In this document: one piece after another, positions 9,953 through 20,390 of the stretch | How the letters are laid out: the number at the start of each line of letters is the position of its first letter | How positions within the stretch are numbered: position 1 is the first letter of the stretch | DNA from: Globisporangium splendens | Lineage: Eukaryota; Oomycota; Peronosporomycetes; Pythiales; Pythiaceae | Reading direction: 5' to 3' | Assembly (NCBI GenBank): GCA_006386115.1 | Contig: VFIW01000061.1 | Span: 216,352-280,351, forward strand | Length of the DNA stretch: 64,000 bases | Made by a program: the position numbers and the translations under genes | The notes under the pieces: model-generated | The model's input: the letters and a program-made list of their open reading frames with translations, nothing else | Told to the model about the DNA's origin: nothing | Database searches by the model: none

Positions 9953-10701
9953 TTTATCTTTATCTTTATAAGGTGAGGTATATTTAGGTTCATCGTCGTG
10001 ACCTACAATATCCATTCTTCTACCTAATCTTCATTGCGAATTTCATACAGGAGTGTAAATGTGTCTACAGCGCGGATTGCAATAGATCACTTCTGAATGC
10101 TAAATAATCTTTGACCAGGATGGCATGTTCTCTTGGTCCTATGTGAGCCTGCCTTGTGTTGTCCAATGACCTTGGATCTTCCGAACTTCTCATAAGCCAA
10201 TGCATGACGTCGTTGTCAAGATCCTGGGTGAGATTGTTGAAAGCAGCTCGATGAGTTGGGAAGTGAACCTGCGTTGAGGTTCTGGTGTCCATGGCTAGGT
10301 TGGCGGCTGAGTCCGCCATCGTGTTGAAGGCACGGTAGTGATGGTACCATCCTCGGATGTCGATGCAATCCGCGAGTCGTCGACTTGTCTGGTATAAACG
10401 TGCCAATCGGTGCTGTCTAGGGGACCGATGCATTCGCTGTTGGGAGATAATCAGTGCACTGTCTCCAATCACGTACAACGGTTCGAAGTGACTGCGTTGG
10501 GCTTCTCGGAGTCCGTGTATGAGACCCCAGTACTCGGCAAAGTTGTTGGTCGTGTCCTTCCTGCTGTTGGCCATGCTGGCGGCCCAGATTAAACTGGCTG
10601 TGTGCGAGTCCTTATGGACACGCACGATAATGGATCCAGTCCCTCCTGGTCCTGGATTGCCGCGTGATCCACCATCGAAAAACAACAGGTAAACGCCGCA
10701 A
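9953..10701 (-). mobile_element. Non-LTR retrotransposon, 5'-truncated copy 1
   Basis: A 749-bp 3' fragment of a LINE-like element, oriented leftward and flanked by a perfect 13-bp target-site duplication. It contains the terminal RNase H reading frame, a 3' UTR of about 110 bp and a short simple-repeat tail (TATAAAGATAAAGATAAAGA on the minus strand). The 5' end breaks off just before the RNase H domain. The same family occurs at 13.7-16.3, 40.0-41.4, 53.8-54.5 and 55.5-56.9 kb. No copy in the window retains the reverse transcriptase catalytic domain, so the clade cannot be named. A C-terminal RNase H and a tandem-repeat tail fit I-like or Tad-like elements. Confidence 0.9.
10065..10700 (-). 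pseudogene. Retrotransposon RNase H fragment (element 1)
   Basis: An open frame covering the end of the element's protein. It holds an RNase HI domain with FFDGGSRGNPGPGG, NNFAEYWGL, VIGDSALII and MADSAANLAMD, so the catalytic D-E-D-D set is present (residues 4, 51, 75 and 125 counted from the FFDGG start). The frame is intact to its stop, but it has no start of its own because the element is 5'-truncated. It is therefore a dead fragment. Confidence 0.85.
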
Positions 10702-10714
10702 GAGACCGCAAATC
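10702..10714. repeat. Target-site duplication, right copy (element 1)
   Basis: GAGACCGCAAATC, identical to 9940-9952. It marks the 5' truncation point of element 1. Confidence 0.9.
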
Positions 10715-11069
10715 ATCCTATGGACTTTAGACGATCAGAACAATACGCAATTCCCGACAGCCTCCTTTCCTCACCCACATCACTCCTAGGCAAAGCTGTA
10801 TTGACAGTGTAGCTAGAAGTGTTGATATTGCAGTTCGCATCGCGCAACATAATATACGTCACCATAAACAAACAGACCAGCGGATACCCAAACCAACATC
10901 GATAACTTGGTTCGAGGTCATTTGCTGTGCATATCTAGACACCACACTGTAGGATGACCAAACTTCAGAGCATAAGTGAGTCGTATAGACCTTACATAGA
11001 GCGCTTGTAGGCGTGCTCCTTTCTAGATTTACCGCTGCCAACTTGTGAAAAATTGCGAGTTTGAAATCT
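10715..11069. other. Intergenic, 3' side of subtilisin gene
   Basis: 355 bases between the retroelement and the subtilisin stop codon. No gene or motif recognised. It presumably holds the subtilisin 3' UTR. Confidence 0.4.
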
Positions 11070-12506
11070 CTACAGACCTGCTGCCTTGAGCACGTTGATA
11101 CGGCCATGACCGAAGATGTTGTTGGGGAACACGTTGTCTGAAGTCCCTCCGCAGGTTCGACCGCTTGAAATCAGTGTGCTGGTGTCGGTTGTTGACTGGA
11201 GTGCAGCAAGAATTTGGTCGTACGTTAGTTTTGGGTTCGCGCTCAGCAAAAGTGCGACAGCGCCAGCGACGTGAGGGGAAGCCATGCTAGTACCCGAATT
11301 GAGTTTGTAGAGGTTGTCGCCAGTACTATCAGCAGAGTAGATGTCACCGCCAGGAGCCGTGACTTCTGGCTTCAAAAGTCCCGTCAGAGTCGGACCTGTG
11401 CCACTGAAAGCAAGCAAGGAATCATCAGCGTTCGTCGCTCCGACAGCGATAACGTTTGGATCATCGCCTGGTGATTTGATGGTCCCGCAATTTGGGAGCA
11501 CGTTGCCACTCGCAAACACAGGGATTATGCCAGCTTGGCGCCATGCAGCAATGATCGCAGCGTAGCGTGTGCTCCCACCGAACCCAACTGACCAACTGTT
11601 GTTGATCACATGAGGCGCCTTGGAGCAGTCTGGATTGTTTCCGTTCGTGTCGGTAGGGCAGAGCATGAATTGAGTGCATGCGACCATATCCGACTCCAGA
11701 CACATCGTCGCTCGGCAGGATTTACAGGCAGACCACTTCGCACCTGGAGCCACACCGATGCCGTTGCGACCCACAGCCGACCCAGCAACATGTGTCCCAT
11801 GACCGTCTTCATCGTACGGCTCAGCAGCATGACGTTCAGGATCTAACCATCCGTACTCTCCGAGGAAGTTGCCGCGCAGTGCCTCGTGAGTTCCACGAAC
11901 ACCAGAATCGATCACACCGACGACAATGCTCTGACCGGTTACTCCGTTTGCCCACAACTCAGGCGCTCGAACTTTTTGAATCCCCCAAGCAGAAGGGTTC
12001 GTCACAAAAGAGGAGCTCGTCGAGTTGTTCAGGTCACTGTCAGACGAACCGGCAGCCAGCGCCTTGGGAAGTTCGAACACGGATTCCTCTCGGATCTCAA
12101 CGATGGACGAGACCTGCGCCAATTGCTCCACAAGCTCGAAAGTGGCGCCCTCAATGAACACTTGGTTCGTGATCCAAAAGCTCGTCGTCTTCGTGAACAG
12201 CGGGGTGGCAGTCGCCGCTTCCTTGCTCAACACAGCGGTCACGTCCTGCTGGGAGCGTGTGGCGGACTGCGTCAGGGACTCGACCAAGTGCGAGATCTGC
12301 TGGCCGCGGTCACTGAACGCTGCTTCTTTCTGACTCGACAAGACGCCTTCCGTTCCGTCCTTCATGGTGACGATGAGGTTGACGGTTCCTTGCTTTCGCA
12401 GAGCGCGGTGGACACTGCGATCGACGCGAGGCACGCCGGAGCCATTGACCAGGGACGACACAGCGGCAGTGGCGACCAGAATGGTCATGAGCTTCTTGAA
12501 GACCAT
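11070..12506 (-). CDS. Secreted subtilisin-like serine protease (S8)
   Basis: Single exon, 478 residues from the ATG at 12506. Residues 1-22 form a signal peptide (MVFKKLMTILVATAAVSSLV). Residues about 23-150 look like an inhibitor-type propeptide. The peptidase domain follows with a complete catalytic triad: Asp200 in VVGVIDSGV, His236 in DGHGTHVAG, Ser407 in NSGTSMASPH, and the oxyanion Asn335 in FASGN. Several paired cysteines suggest an extracellular enzyme. Such proteases degrade proteins outside the cell, and in oomycetes they are commonly secreted during growth on hosts or substrates. An initiator-like element lies about 50 bases upstream. The string RALR at residues 34-37 is in the propeptide and is not taken as an RXLR signal. 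Nothing is missing from the family core. Confidence 0.92.
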   Translation of the reverse strand: MVFKKLMTILVATAAVSSLVNGSGVPRVDRSVHRALRKQGTVNLIVTMKDGTEGVLSSQKEAAFSDRGQQISHLVESLTQSATRSQQDVTAVLSKEAATATPLFTKTTSFWITNQVFIEGATFELVEQLAQVSSIVEIREESVFELPKALAAGSSDSDLNNSTSSSFVTNPSAWGIQKVRAPELWANGVTGQSIVVGVIDSGVRGTHEALRGNFLGEYGWLDPERHAAEPYDEDGHGTHVAGSAVGRNGIGVAPGAKWSACKSCRATMCLESDMVACTQFMLCPTDTNGNNPDCSKAPHVINNSWSVGFGGSTRYAAIIAAWRQAGIIPVFASGNVLPNCGTIKSPGDDPNVIAVGATNADDSLLAFSGTGPTLTGLLKPEVTAPGGDIYSADSTGDNLYKLNSGTSMASPHVAGAVALLLSANPKLTYDQILAALQSTTDTSTLISSGRTCGGTSDNVFPNNIFGHGRINVLKAAGL

Positions 12507-12554
12507 TTTGGAGAGACTTGAGTTTCTTGGCGAGCTGGAGATGTTGCTGACAGG

Positions 12555-12566
12555 CTGCAAATGAGC
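12555..12566 (-). promoter_or_regulatory. Initiator-like element upstream of subtilisin gene
   Basis: Minus-strand GCTCATTTGCAG matches the first half of the oomycete initiator with one base fewer before CA. A second CTCATTCG lies just upstream. About 50 bases before the ATG. Confidence 0.5.
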
Positions 12567-13674
12567 GAATGAGAGTCGGGTGGTCTAACAGAAAGCCGCT
12601 TGTGCTGCAAAAACTAGAGGCAGATGCAATGGTCGACACACCTGCATACGGTAACATCTCGCATGGACGCGATCGGCTCCAGTGGGCACTAATCAAGTTG
12701 TGACAACGCCAGAGTGGACTTGACCGTCACCTTGGCGTTCATGAAGGGCATTGATCATTCTGTCCTTACTTAGTGTCCTTTTAAAATCGATGTTTTGCTT
12801 GGGTTCGACATGATGCATTTGTCAATGAGATGAAGCAAAAACTTCACATTTGTATGATTGTATAAACTGAAATACACCCATATTGACTTATGCAGTGTTG
12901 TTGTGTCGTCCAGGTGAGTGTAATCAGAGATGGGGAATGCCAGAGTAGGCAGTTGTGCAATTTCGGGGTGAATGCAATGATGGAAGTGGTACGCTTTAAT
13001 TTGCTGATGCGCTGCAACGCTCTCGCTTCAAGCTGCATCTGCGTTACTGCACTCGCCCTCACAAAGTGCAGACCTATGACAGTTGACCTCCAAAAGACTT
13101 GGTTGTCTTTTCCAATGCCCTTCATTCGAGCCAGAGGTTGGAAAAAGCGTGGGCTTGCTCCTCCTCTCTCGAGAACCCTTCGAGAGACCCTGTCACCAGG
13201 AGAATGTGTTTCTTCGTCTCCGAGCGCATGAGACACTGCCCTAACAGAGCTGAGGTACACGTAAGGTGGTTACACTCAACATAGCGTGGAAAGCATCATG
13301 AGGGACAGGGAGATGAAGAAATGGTCGAGTGCTGTACGACTGGATTACATGTGGTGTCTGCATTCAAAGGCAAGATGTTGCATAGACCCAATTTAGACCC
13401 CCGCGAACATACATCTCAAACAGTGCAGAGGAGGCAGTGATTCCCTTCAACCATCCATGCCTTAACCAGAAAACCACAGGAGAGTGTGAGACCCTCTGCC
13501 TCCCCAAGTGCGTCTTCGATTCCTTCGAAGTATCAATGTAGAGCAGGAAAAGAACAGACTCACCCTGACCCGAAAAGGACCCACAGACCCGTGAACCAGA
13601 TCAAAAAAACAGACCTGCATAAAACTGGTCCTGATTTGTCCGACATAGGCTCTTTTGGAGCCTTGCTTTGAACA
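12567..13674. other. Intergenic region, no gene recognised
   Basis: About 1.1 kb between the subtilisin promoter and retroelement copy 2. The longest frame (12844-13260, minus) has no recognisable motif and overlaps another frame on the plus strand, so I do not call it. Confidence 0.4.
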
Positions 13675-13688
13675 GTGTCTTAATCTTC
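13675..13688. repeat. Target-site duplication, left copy (element 2)
   Basis: GTGTCTTAATCTTC, repeated at 16291-16304. Confidence 0.88.
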
Positions 13689-16290
13689 TTTATTCTTTAT
13701 AAGGTGAGGTATATTTAGGTTCATCTTCGTGACCTACAATATCCATTCTCCTACCTAATCTTCATTGCGAATTTCATCTAGGAGTGTAAATGTGTCTACA
13801 GCGCGGATTGCAATAGATCACTTCTGAATGCTAAATAATCTTTGACCAGGATGGCATGTTCTCTTGGTCCTATGTGAGGCTGCCTTGTGTTGTCCAATGA
13901 CCTTGGGTCTTCCGAACTTCGCATAAGCCAATGCATGACGTCGTTGTCAAGATCCTGGGTGAGATTGTTGAAAGCAGCTCTTTGAGTTGGGAAGTGGACC
14001 TGCGTTGAGGTTCTGGTGTCCATGGCTAGGTTGGCGGCTGAGTCCGCCATCTTGTTGAAGGCACGGTAGTGATGGTACCATCCTCGGATGTCGATGCAAT
14101 CCGCGAGTCGTCGACTTGTCTGGTATAAACGTGCCAATCGGTGCTGTCGAGGGGACCGATGCATTCGCTGTTGGGAGATAATGAGTGCACTGTCTCCAAT
14201 CACGTACAACGGTTCGAAGTGACTGCGTTGGGCTTCTCGGAGTCCGTGTATGAGACCCCAGTACTCGGCAAAGTTGTTGGTCGTGTCCTTCCTGCTATAC
14301 GCCATGCTCGCGGCCAAATTAACTGGCTGTGTGCGAGTCCTTATGGACACGCACGATAATGGATCCAGTCCCTCCTGGTCCTGGATTGCCGCGTGATCCA
14401 CCATCGAAAAACAACAGGTAAACGCCGCGAGTATCACTTGGAGTCAAGGGGATGGCGTCGGTTTGGCTGAGAAAGCAGTCGACATATGCCTTGAGAACTG
14501 CTGCAACCGTGTGACCGTCAGAGTCTCCAGCTTGAGCTTCAGCGAGTCGTGTGAGGTTTCGCATTCCTGCCTCTAATCTGGTCATCATGATCGCCATCTC
14601 AGCAGTCGATTCGATTGGATCCGAATCCATGCGTCGCAGATGCGCACACCAAATGGCATGTATGAGCGACGCGCTCATATATCGCCACAGCGTGTGTGCG
14701 ACGGGATAGAGATGATCTTGGAGATGTTCATTGGAGAACTTGTGTCCGATAATGTGTCTCTTGATCGTGGTCCATGCATGCCTTGGAGTATCTGGTAGAT
14801 CCAGACTGAAGATCCAGATTGCGGGATCGTGACCAGGAGTGATTCCGATCTTCGCCCATAGCGCATAAAAGTAGTTCCACACCAGTTTGGCTTTCGGACA
14901 CTCCCAGAATAGATGTTGAACAGAAGATTGGACAACTTGGGAACATTCGGGATTCGAGCAGGATAGATCAGCTTTCTCCTAGTTCCACATGGAGAGTCGG
15001 TTGGCTTTCAGCCGGAGAAGAGTCTGGGCCGTATAAACTGTAATCCCTGGGATGTTGTGTAATTCGCTCCACTGGATTAATTGCAGTCCTGGCCACAGAG
15101 ATCCTGCTGTTTGGACAACTTTGTTGACTGCTGCATCTCGAGTATCTTTGCCAATTTGTGTCCTCGTTGCTGCAACTTGTTGCCGATAGAAAGATCTGGT
15201 GGTATTGTATCGTCCGTTGCCACCCCATAGTTGCACGATTCTTGTGAAACGTGGATGTGCATGGAACGACACCTTCTGCCCGTTCAAGTCTCTTGTTGCC
15301 ATGATGTCACAGTCCAATGCGGAGTGAACTGTATGCGTAGCTTTGACTAGGGTCGTGTCGACGTGGGTCAGAGTTGCTTCACTGGTGTGCAGATGCCATT
15401 CGTGGTTATAGTGACGTTGCCCGTTGTACAGTCGAAGCACATTTGCTTGCTGTGGTCGATACAGAAGCTGTGGGAAGTTGGATACCAACGTAGCACATAA
15501 CCGCTCGAGCGCTCGAATAGACGGCCGGGAGAATCCGGAGATTCCACATGTTGGGATGAAGTTAAGCACTCCTGGTCTTATCCACTCCCATCGAAGTATG
15601 TCGCCCAGTTGTGCTGTTCCAACTGATAATGATGTGTGAGCAAGCTTGTAAGGGGAGCCGTTGGAATCAAGAAGCCACCCATCTGCAGTCGAGGTCATGT
15701 ATGGCAGCCATTCTGCACAGAATGTCCCGCGTAGCTTTCGTCCTTCAGCGATGATACCTGGAAGCCTGTCAGACATTTTAGAGCTGAGGTCGATCTGGAA
15801 CACATCGCGGTCCCATTGAGTCTGCACAATTGTCGACTTGAAGTGCTCGTAACACCAACGTACATTATCACGTTCTCTGGGCTCGTAGGGTCGAGAATGG
15901 AGCGACGCACATAATGCTGCGCCAGTTGTCCACATGTTATCACGAAGCTGGGGTGGCCGCCTTGGAATTGCATCGAGCGGCGTGATGTACGTCGAAGAAT
16001 CCCTTGTGTTGTGCAGCAAGATTTCCCCGATGACCTGATCGATGTGAGAGGTAGTGATTGCCCATTTGGAGACTGCTGTGGCGCTCATCGTCATCAGCTC
16101 AGTTCTGATGTTGGGTACTGACAAGCCTCCATTCATTTTTTGAGCTCAGCTTGTTCTTCCTTCATCCACGGTTTCGCAGGCTTACCATTCCTTGAGCCCC
16201 AGACAAATAGTTTCACTAGGTCGTGCAGCTGATTGACAATAGCCGTAGAGGGCCAGGAGTGCCTGGCCACGTAAAGCACCTTGGGTATTG
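13689..16290 (-). mobile_element. Non-LTR retrotransposon, 5'-truncated copy 2
   Basis: A 2.6-kb copy, the longest of the family here, oriented leftward and flanked by a perfect 14-bp target-site duplication. It holds the region after the reverse transcriptase core (VKLFVWGS, then NGGLSVPNI), a zinc-ribbon-like segment with spaced Cys/His (CSNPECSQ, HLFWECP) and the terminal RNase H. The 3' UTR and tail match copy 1, with the tail TATAAAGAATAAA on the minus strand. It is truncated at the 5' end after the polymerase domain and carries at least three inactivating changes. Confidence 0.9.
13796..16290 (-). pseudogene. Retrotransposon ORF2-like protein remnant (element 2)
   Basis: Reading from 16290 leftward, the frame has three breaks. 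One base is missing from an A-run near 16137-16143, just before NGGLSVPN. A TAG stop at 14979-14981 replaces the Phe codon found in other copies (NFEKAD). Two single-base losses near 14313-14323 shift the frame at the start of the RNase H domain (SLIW/ASMAY). The RNase H motifs NNFAEYWGL, GDSALII and MADSAAN are still visible downstream in the shifted frame. Comparison with copy C shows the undamaged arrangement. Confidence 0.85.
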
Positions 16291-16304
16291 GTGTCTTAAT
16301 CTTC
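16291..16304. repeat. Target-site duplication, right copy (element 2)
   Basis: GTGTCTTAATCTTC, identical to 13675-13688. It marks the 5' truncation point. Confidence 0.88.
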
Positions 16305-16722
16305 ACCTTTGGATCGACTTTGAAGTTTGTGGCTGCATTTGATTCGGCCGAGCACGTTAAAGCGGAAGAAGTCTGCTTTTTCTGAACTGTTCATATCGCA
16401 TTTACAGGAATTTGTGCACTCGGTCGGCTGTATCATACAACTGTACCAGCGAGATCAAAGCTCTTGTGCATCTCCGCAACCAATTTCTGACACAGATCAT
16501 GGCATTCATCACGCTTTACTTGTCACTATAAACTCCGTTTCGACAGTTCATTTGTTCGAATTTTTCATCTAGTAACACAGGTATCCTATGTATCTCTTCG
16601 CGATCATGAGATGGAAAGATGTGTGTGTTATTGTGCTGCACGGTGTTCCCACCAGGGACAAATACAAAGCCTGTTCGTAAATTGAAACTGCACACAGGAA
16701 TTCTAAAAGAAAACACTCGCTT
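16305..16722. other. Intergenic, 3' side of M96-like gene 3
   Basis: 418 AT-richer bases with no recognised gene. It probably includes the 3' UTR of the gene ending at 16723. Confidence 0.4.
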
Positions 16723-18282
16723 TCACTTGGCTTTTGAGTCAAAGAGCATGTTTTCGACGGTCTGATAACGCACATCGAAAACTCGCTGGTACGACGGGAT
16801 GGCTAGCTCCAGGATTCTCTCGAGTTGGTTGGGGCGATCTGGCTTCAACGTGTCCTCGATGGAGGCTCCTAGCTTTGCCAGCATACACGATTGCATCACA
16901 CTCATCCCCGGATTCCCGGGCACGCGTTGAATCACAATCCAGACTTTCTCACGCATAGGCACACTCTGGCACCCATTTAGCTCCACAGAGTCTTGAGGCC
17001 ACTCTGCTGAGCCCTCCCAGCACACTACAATGCGATCTTTGCTGGCGAAATAGCGTTTACTGACCGCACGCACAGCGGCTTGCAAGCAACGGTCTTCATC
17101 CTCGTCGCTTCCTTCACCTAGGCTGAGTGTGATGGTTTTTTTCATGAGCACTACATTATCGTTGCGAAAGAAGAGCTACAAAGTGATGCCAACACCAACA
17201 GTGTGTCGTCAGAGCATTGCAACATTAAACGAAACAAGTGCCAGTCGTAATTTGCGTACCTCACTCACCCCGTGCTCCCATTCCACGGATTCTGTCCGCA
17301 CTAATCGCCACACCGCATCACTAACCGCTTGGAACTCGAACGGTAGCAGTTTGACGCTGCGCACTTGAAGATTCGTTTGTTGTTCGCCATCGAGAATAAC
17401 TTGCGCGTCATTGAAATCCCTCATTGTTTTGAACAAATTGTGGCCGGCAAATACACCTTCCGTTTGCGCAAAAGTCGCATCTAGTGTCCCGTTGAGTGCT
17501 TCGTAAAAAAACTCCCAATCGGCGTTGTTGATCATGGATTCCGTGTCAGATTTCTTAGGCAAACTGTGGCAATCGAGTAAACCGGGAAGCTACATAGAGA
17601 AAGAGATATGGCGCTGTGAAGGTCAGTACGGGTAGCGCACAGCATCCCAGAGCAACACTCATGGATAAGGAAAAACACGCACCAGTCGAGCACTGTCGCT
17701 TCTCCTCAACTCGTCGGCCAGTCGATGAGTGAACCTCAGATGCACTTGCAGCATCTTTCGAAGATGAACATTTACCTCTTTGGACCTGTTCAATTTGTCC
17801 CGCTTTTCCAAGTTCATGGATTTGGTTTCCGACTTTTCCTTTCGCGACGCGGATTCCTTCGCTGCCGCCGACGCACGGAGCACATCGAGGTTGCGTTGCA
17901 AATCCAGCACCGTGACGCGCAGCGTGTCCAGCTGATCTTTCGGACGGATGCGGCGCTTGGGTGCTTTCTTCTTCGTCTTGGGCAACCGAGGTCTCAACGC
18001 GAGCGCGATCGCTCGTCTGTGTCGTTGCGCAGCTCTGGCGATTTCGATTGGAGGGAAATTGACCCCACTGCCAGAATGAGACGGTGCGGCTGCATGAACA
18101 AACTGCTCTTGATCCAGGACAGGTCTGCAGTCGTCGACGTTGGTGCCTGCCAAGAAGTGGTCGAGCGCGCTCAAGTCGTCGCAATAATCCGAGGAGAGCG
18201 AGCTGCGGGGAAACCCGGGCGAGGGGGCTGAGGACGCGCAATCGAGCAGGTCGTGGTGGCGCAAAGGCTCAAATTCGGACAT
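16723..18282 (-). CDS. M96-like family protein 3 (short class, two introns)
   Basis: Three exons: 18282-17683, 17589-17260 and 17175-16723, giving 460 residues. The donors are GTGCGT and GTACGC, and the acceptors TATGTAG and TTTGTAG. Both introns are phase 0 and sit at the same places as in genes 5, 6 and 7. The ATG at 18282 starts MSEFEPLRHHD. Order of parts: acidic N-terminus (LSALDHFLAG), basic block KKKAPKRRIRPKDQLDTLR (about residue 105-125), a coil, then the C-terminal domain with FFYEALNGTLD, VKLLPFEFQAV, RIVVCWEGSAEWP and a terminal YQTVENMLFD. It is the closest relative of the pseudogene next to it. A regulator with a ligand-binding C-terminal domain is possible, but the function is unknown. 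Confidence 0.75.
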
Positions 18283-18699
18283 GACGCAAGACTCGATGTG
18301 AGTTGAGTCCTTCGAGGCTCGCAGCCGTTGTTGAAAGCACTGGCGAACGTTCAGTTGACGACCACGCGGGAAGGAAGGAAGCAGAGTGATGTGTGACACG
18401 TACAGGAGGAAAGAGATGGTGATGATTTTCTGGTCATTGAGATGGGAGAGCAATCTGCTGGGATCTGGAGCCTCCTTATTCTAGGTGACACTTGAGATAA
18501 AAGGGGTGATTTGACTAAAGTGGTATCCTGTTTAGGATTTAAAGAGGTTTTGCGTTACCACTTGTCTTTTCAGTGATTATGCTCGGTCAATAGATGGTGC
18601 TTTGTAATCGTCGTCTCTGCTTCCACTTCCTGATCTCTCTGTTCTCCGAGTCAAATTCGCATTCTCAAATCCCATTACAGCAGCAGCTGCCGCCGCCGC

Positions 18700-19794
18700 A
18701 ACTGTGTCCTCAGTTCCCGCGTCGCCTACGCTGCTTGGAGATCGATTCCCCAATGGTAGCATGCAAAAGTCATCTTCTGGCTCCCCTTCAGCTCCACGAG
18801 CTCTTGTGGCCACTCCGCCGAGCTCCCAGCACACCACGATGCAATCCTTGCTGACAAAACCTCTTGCTGATCAGAAAGTTTATTGTTTTTATAAGCACCA
18901 CGTTATCATTACGACAGAAGAGCTACAAAAGTGGGAATCGAGACAACAAAAGTACAATGCATGCCACAGCACTGATTTAAAAAATAGTATCATCGAGATC
19001 GTCAACGTACCTCACTCATGCCGCACTCCCATTCCACGGATTCAGACTTTGCCTGCCGCTGTGCTGACCGCTTGGAACTCAAACTGGAGCACTTTGGTGT
19101 TGCGAAATTGTAAATCAGTCCGAGATCGCATCTAACTTCATTGTGCGGCGTTTGTAGAAAATCGCATAGGGATTCCACGTCAGATCTCTCAGACAACATG
19201 TGGCAATGAAATAAACTGGAAAGCTGCGGAATGCAGAGAAAAGAAGGGTGACAGTATGATCAATACGGTGGCGCTTTGCACCTGACAGCAAGCCCTCATG
19301 AAGAAATAATTGCATGTACCAGCTGGTTGCTTTCGTTTTTCTTAACTCGTCGCCGAGTCGATGGGAGAATCGGAGGTGCGCCTTCATCGCCCTCCGAAGG
19401 CGAACATTTTCCGTTTGTACCTTGTTGGGTCTTTTGATTCTATCACGATTTTCCGAGTCCGCGGCGACAGCTTTTGAATTTCCGTTTCCTGACGCGAATT
19501 CGTTTGCTGTTTGAGTTGCAACGTAATCTCGACTTACTGCTGCCGGTGCTCGCATTAAGTCGAGATGGCGCTGCAACTCAAACGAGGCGAGGCGCAAGGC
19601 GTCCAGCTCTTGTTTCGGCCAAATGCGTGGCTTAGGTGCTTGCTGGTCTCCTCGACGTCCGAGTCGGCCAAGAAGTGATGGAGGATGCTGAGATCGTCCA
19701 AAAGATCGAATGAGAGCGAACTGGAGACAAAGCCAGATGAGGGACTGAGGAGCAAGCAATCCATCAGAGGGTTGAGACCACTGGGGCAGTCCAT
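18700..19794 (-). pseudogene. M96-like family pseudogene 4
   Basis: A decayed copy of gene 3. The first 50 codons (MDCPSGLNPL ... LSILHHFLADSDVEE) match the N-terminus of gene 3. A deletion of about 60 codons plus a frameshift then leads directly into PRIWPKQELDALRL, the basic/coil segment. Exon 2 is reduced: only its end survives (LQFRNTKVLQFEFQAV, and ESVEWECGMSE with the donor after it), and the FYEAL block is missing. In exon 3 an extra base shifts the frame inside the block that should read KRFVSKD, and another shift lies inside the WE...SAEWPQELVEL block near 18820. Beyond about 18700 the similarity is lost. It cannot make the full protein. Confidence 0.8.
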
Positions 19795-20390
19795 GAATCA
19801 AAACTCGACTGTTGTTCTGGGTATGTACCTACTAGGTATCCTAGGTCTTGCCTAGGCTCAGCACCCTCGTTCAAAGCACCGGCAAAGTTCGGGTGACGAG
19901 CATGTGAGTGATCCGATAGCTACATGGCTCTTCGTAAGGGATCAAGTGCAGGAGAAGCGACAGAGAACGGTGGCTCTCGATGGCAAAACAGTCAGGTGGA
20001 GTCTGGTGTTTGCTTCTGCGCAGAACCTCGTTCTTTCAGCTTGTACGCGATATAAAGGAGTTTTGGACCTAAACTGTGATCCACCGCATGATTTAACAAT
20101 CATAAAGAGGTGAGTTCGTTGTCCCCTTGTTTTACAGTGATTATGCAAGTCTAATCATGGCAACGGTGTTTACGCCAAAGTGGTCTTTTCACAATCAACC
20201 TCTTTACAAGTAATAACTGCTGAGTCTCTTATTCAATAAGCTTAAGTTATCGATCTCAAAAACACTTTTATAATGCATATCGATTGCTCCAGCTCCCCAA
20301 TCGCAAATGCGACCTCGACCATCTGCTCCCACTTCCTGATCTCTCGCGTTCCTCAGTGCATTGTTCTCCAGAAAACAGCAAATCCCGATT
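19795..20390. other. Divergent intergenic region
   Basis: About 600 bases between the pseudogene start and the start of M96-like gene 5, which is transcribed in the opposite direction. No gene seen. It should hold the promoter of gene 5. Confidence 0.4.

Noticed and set aside
12396..12407. RALR string after the signal peptide of the subtilisin, resembling an RXLR effector signal
   Set aside because: It lies in the propeptide of a complete S8 protease, with no dEER motif after it; chance occurrence is likely.
12844..13260. 138-codon minus-strand frame in the subtilisin-retroelement gap
   Set aside because: No motif, overlapped by a similar-length plus-strand frame, no initiator-like sequence.
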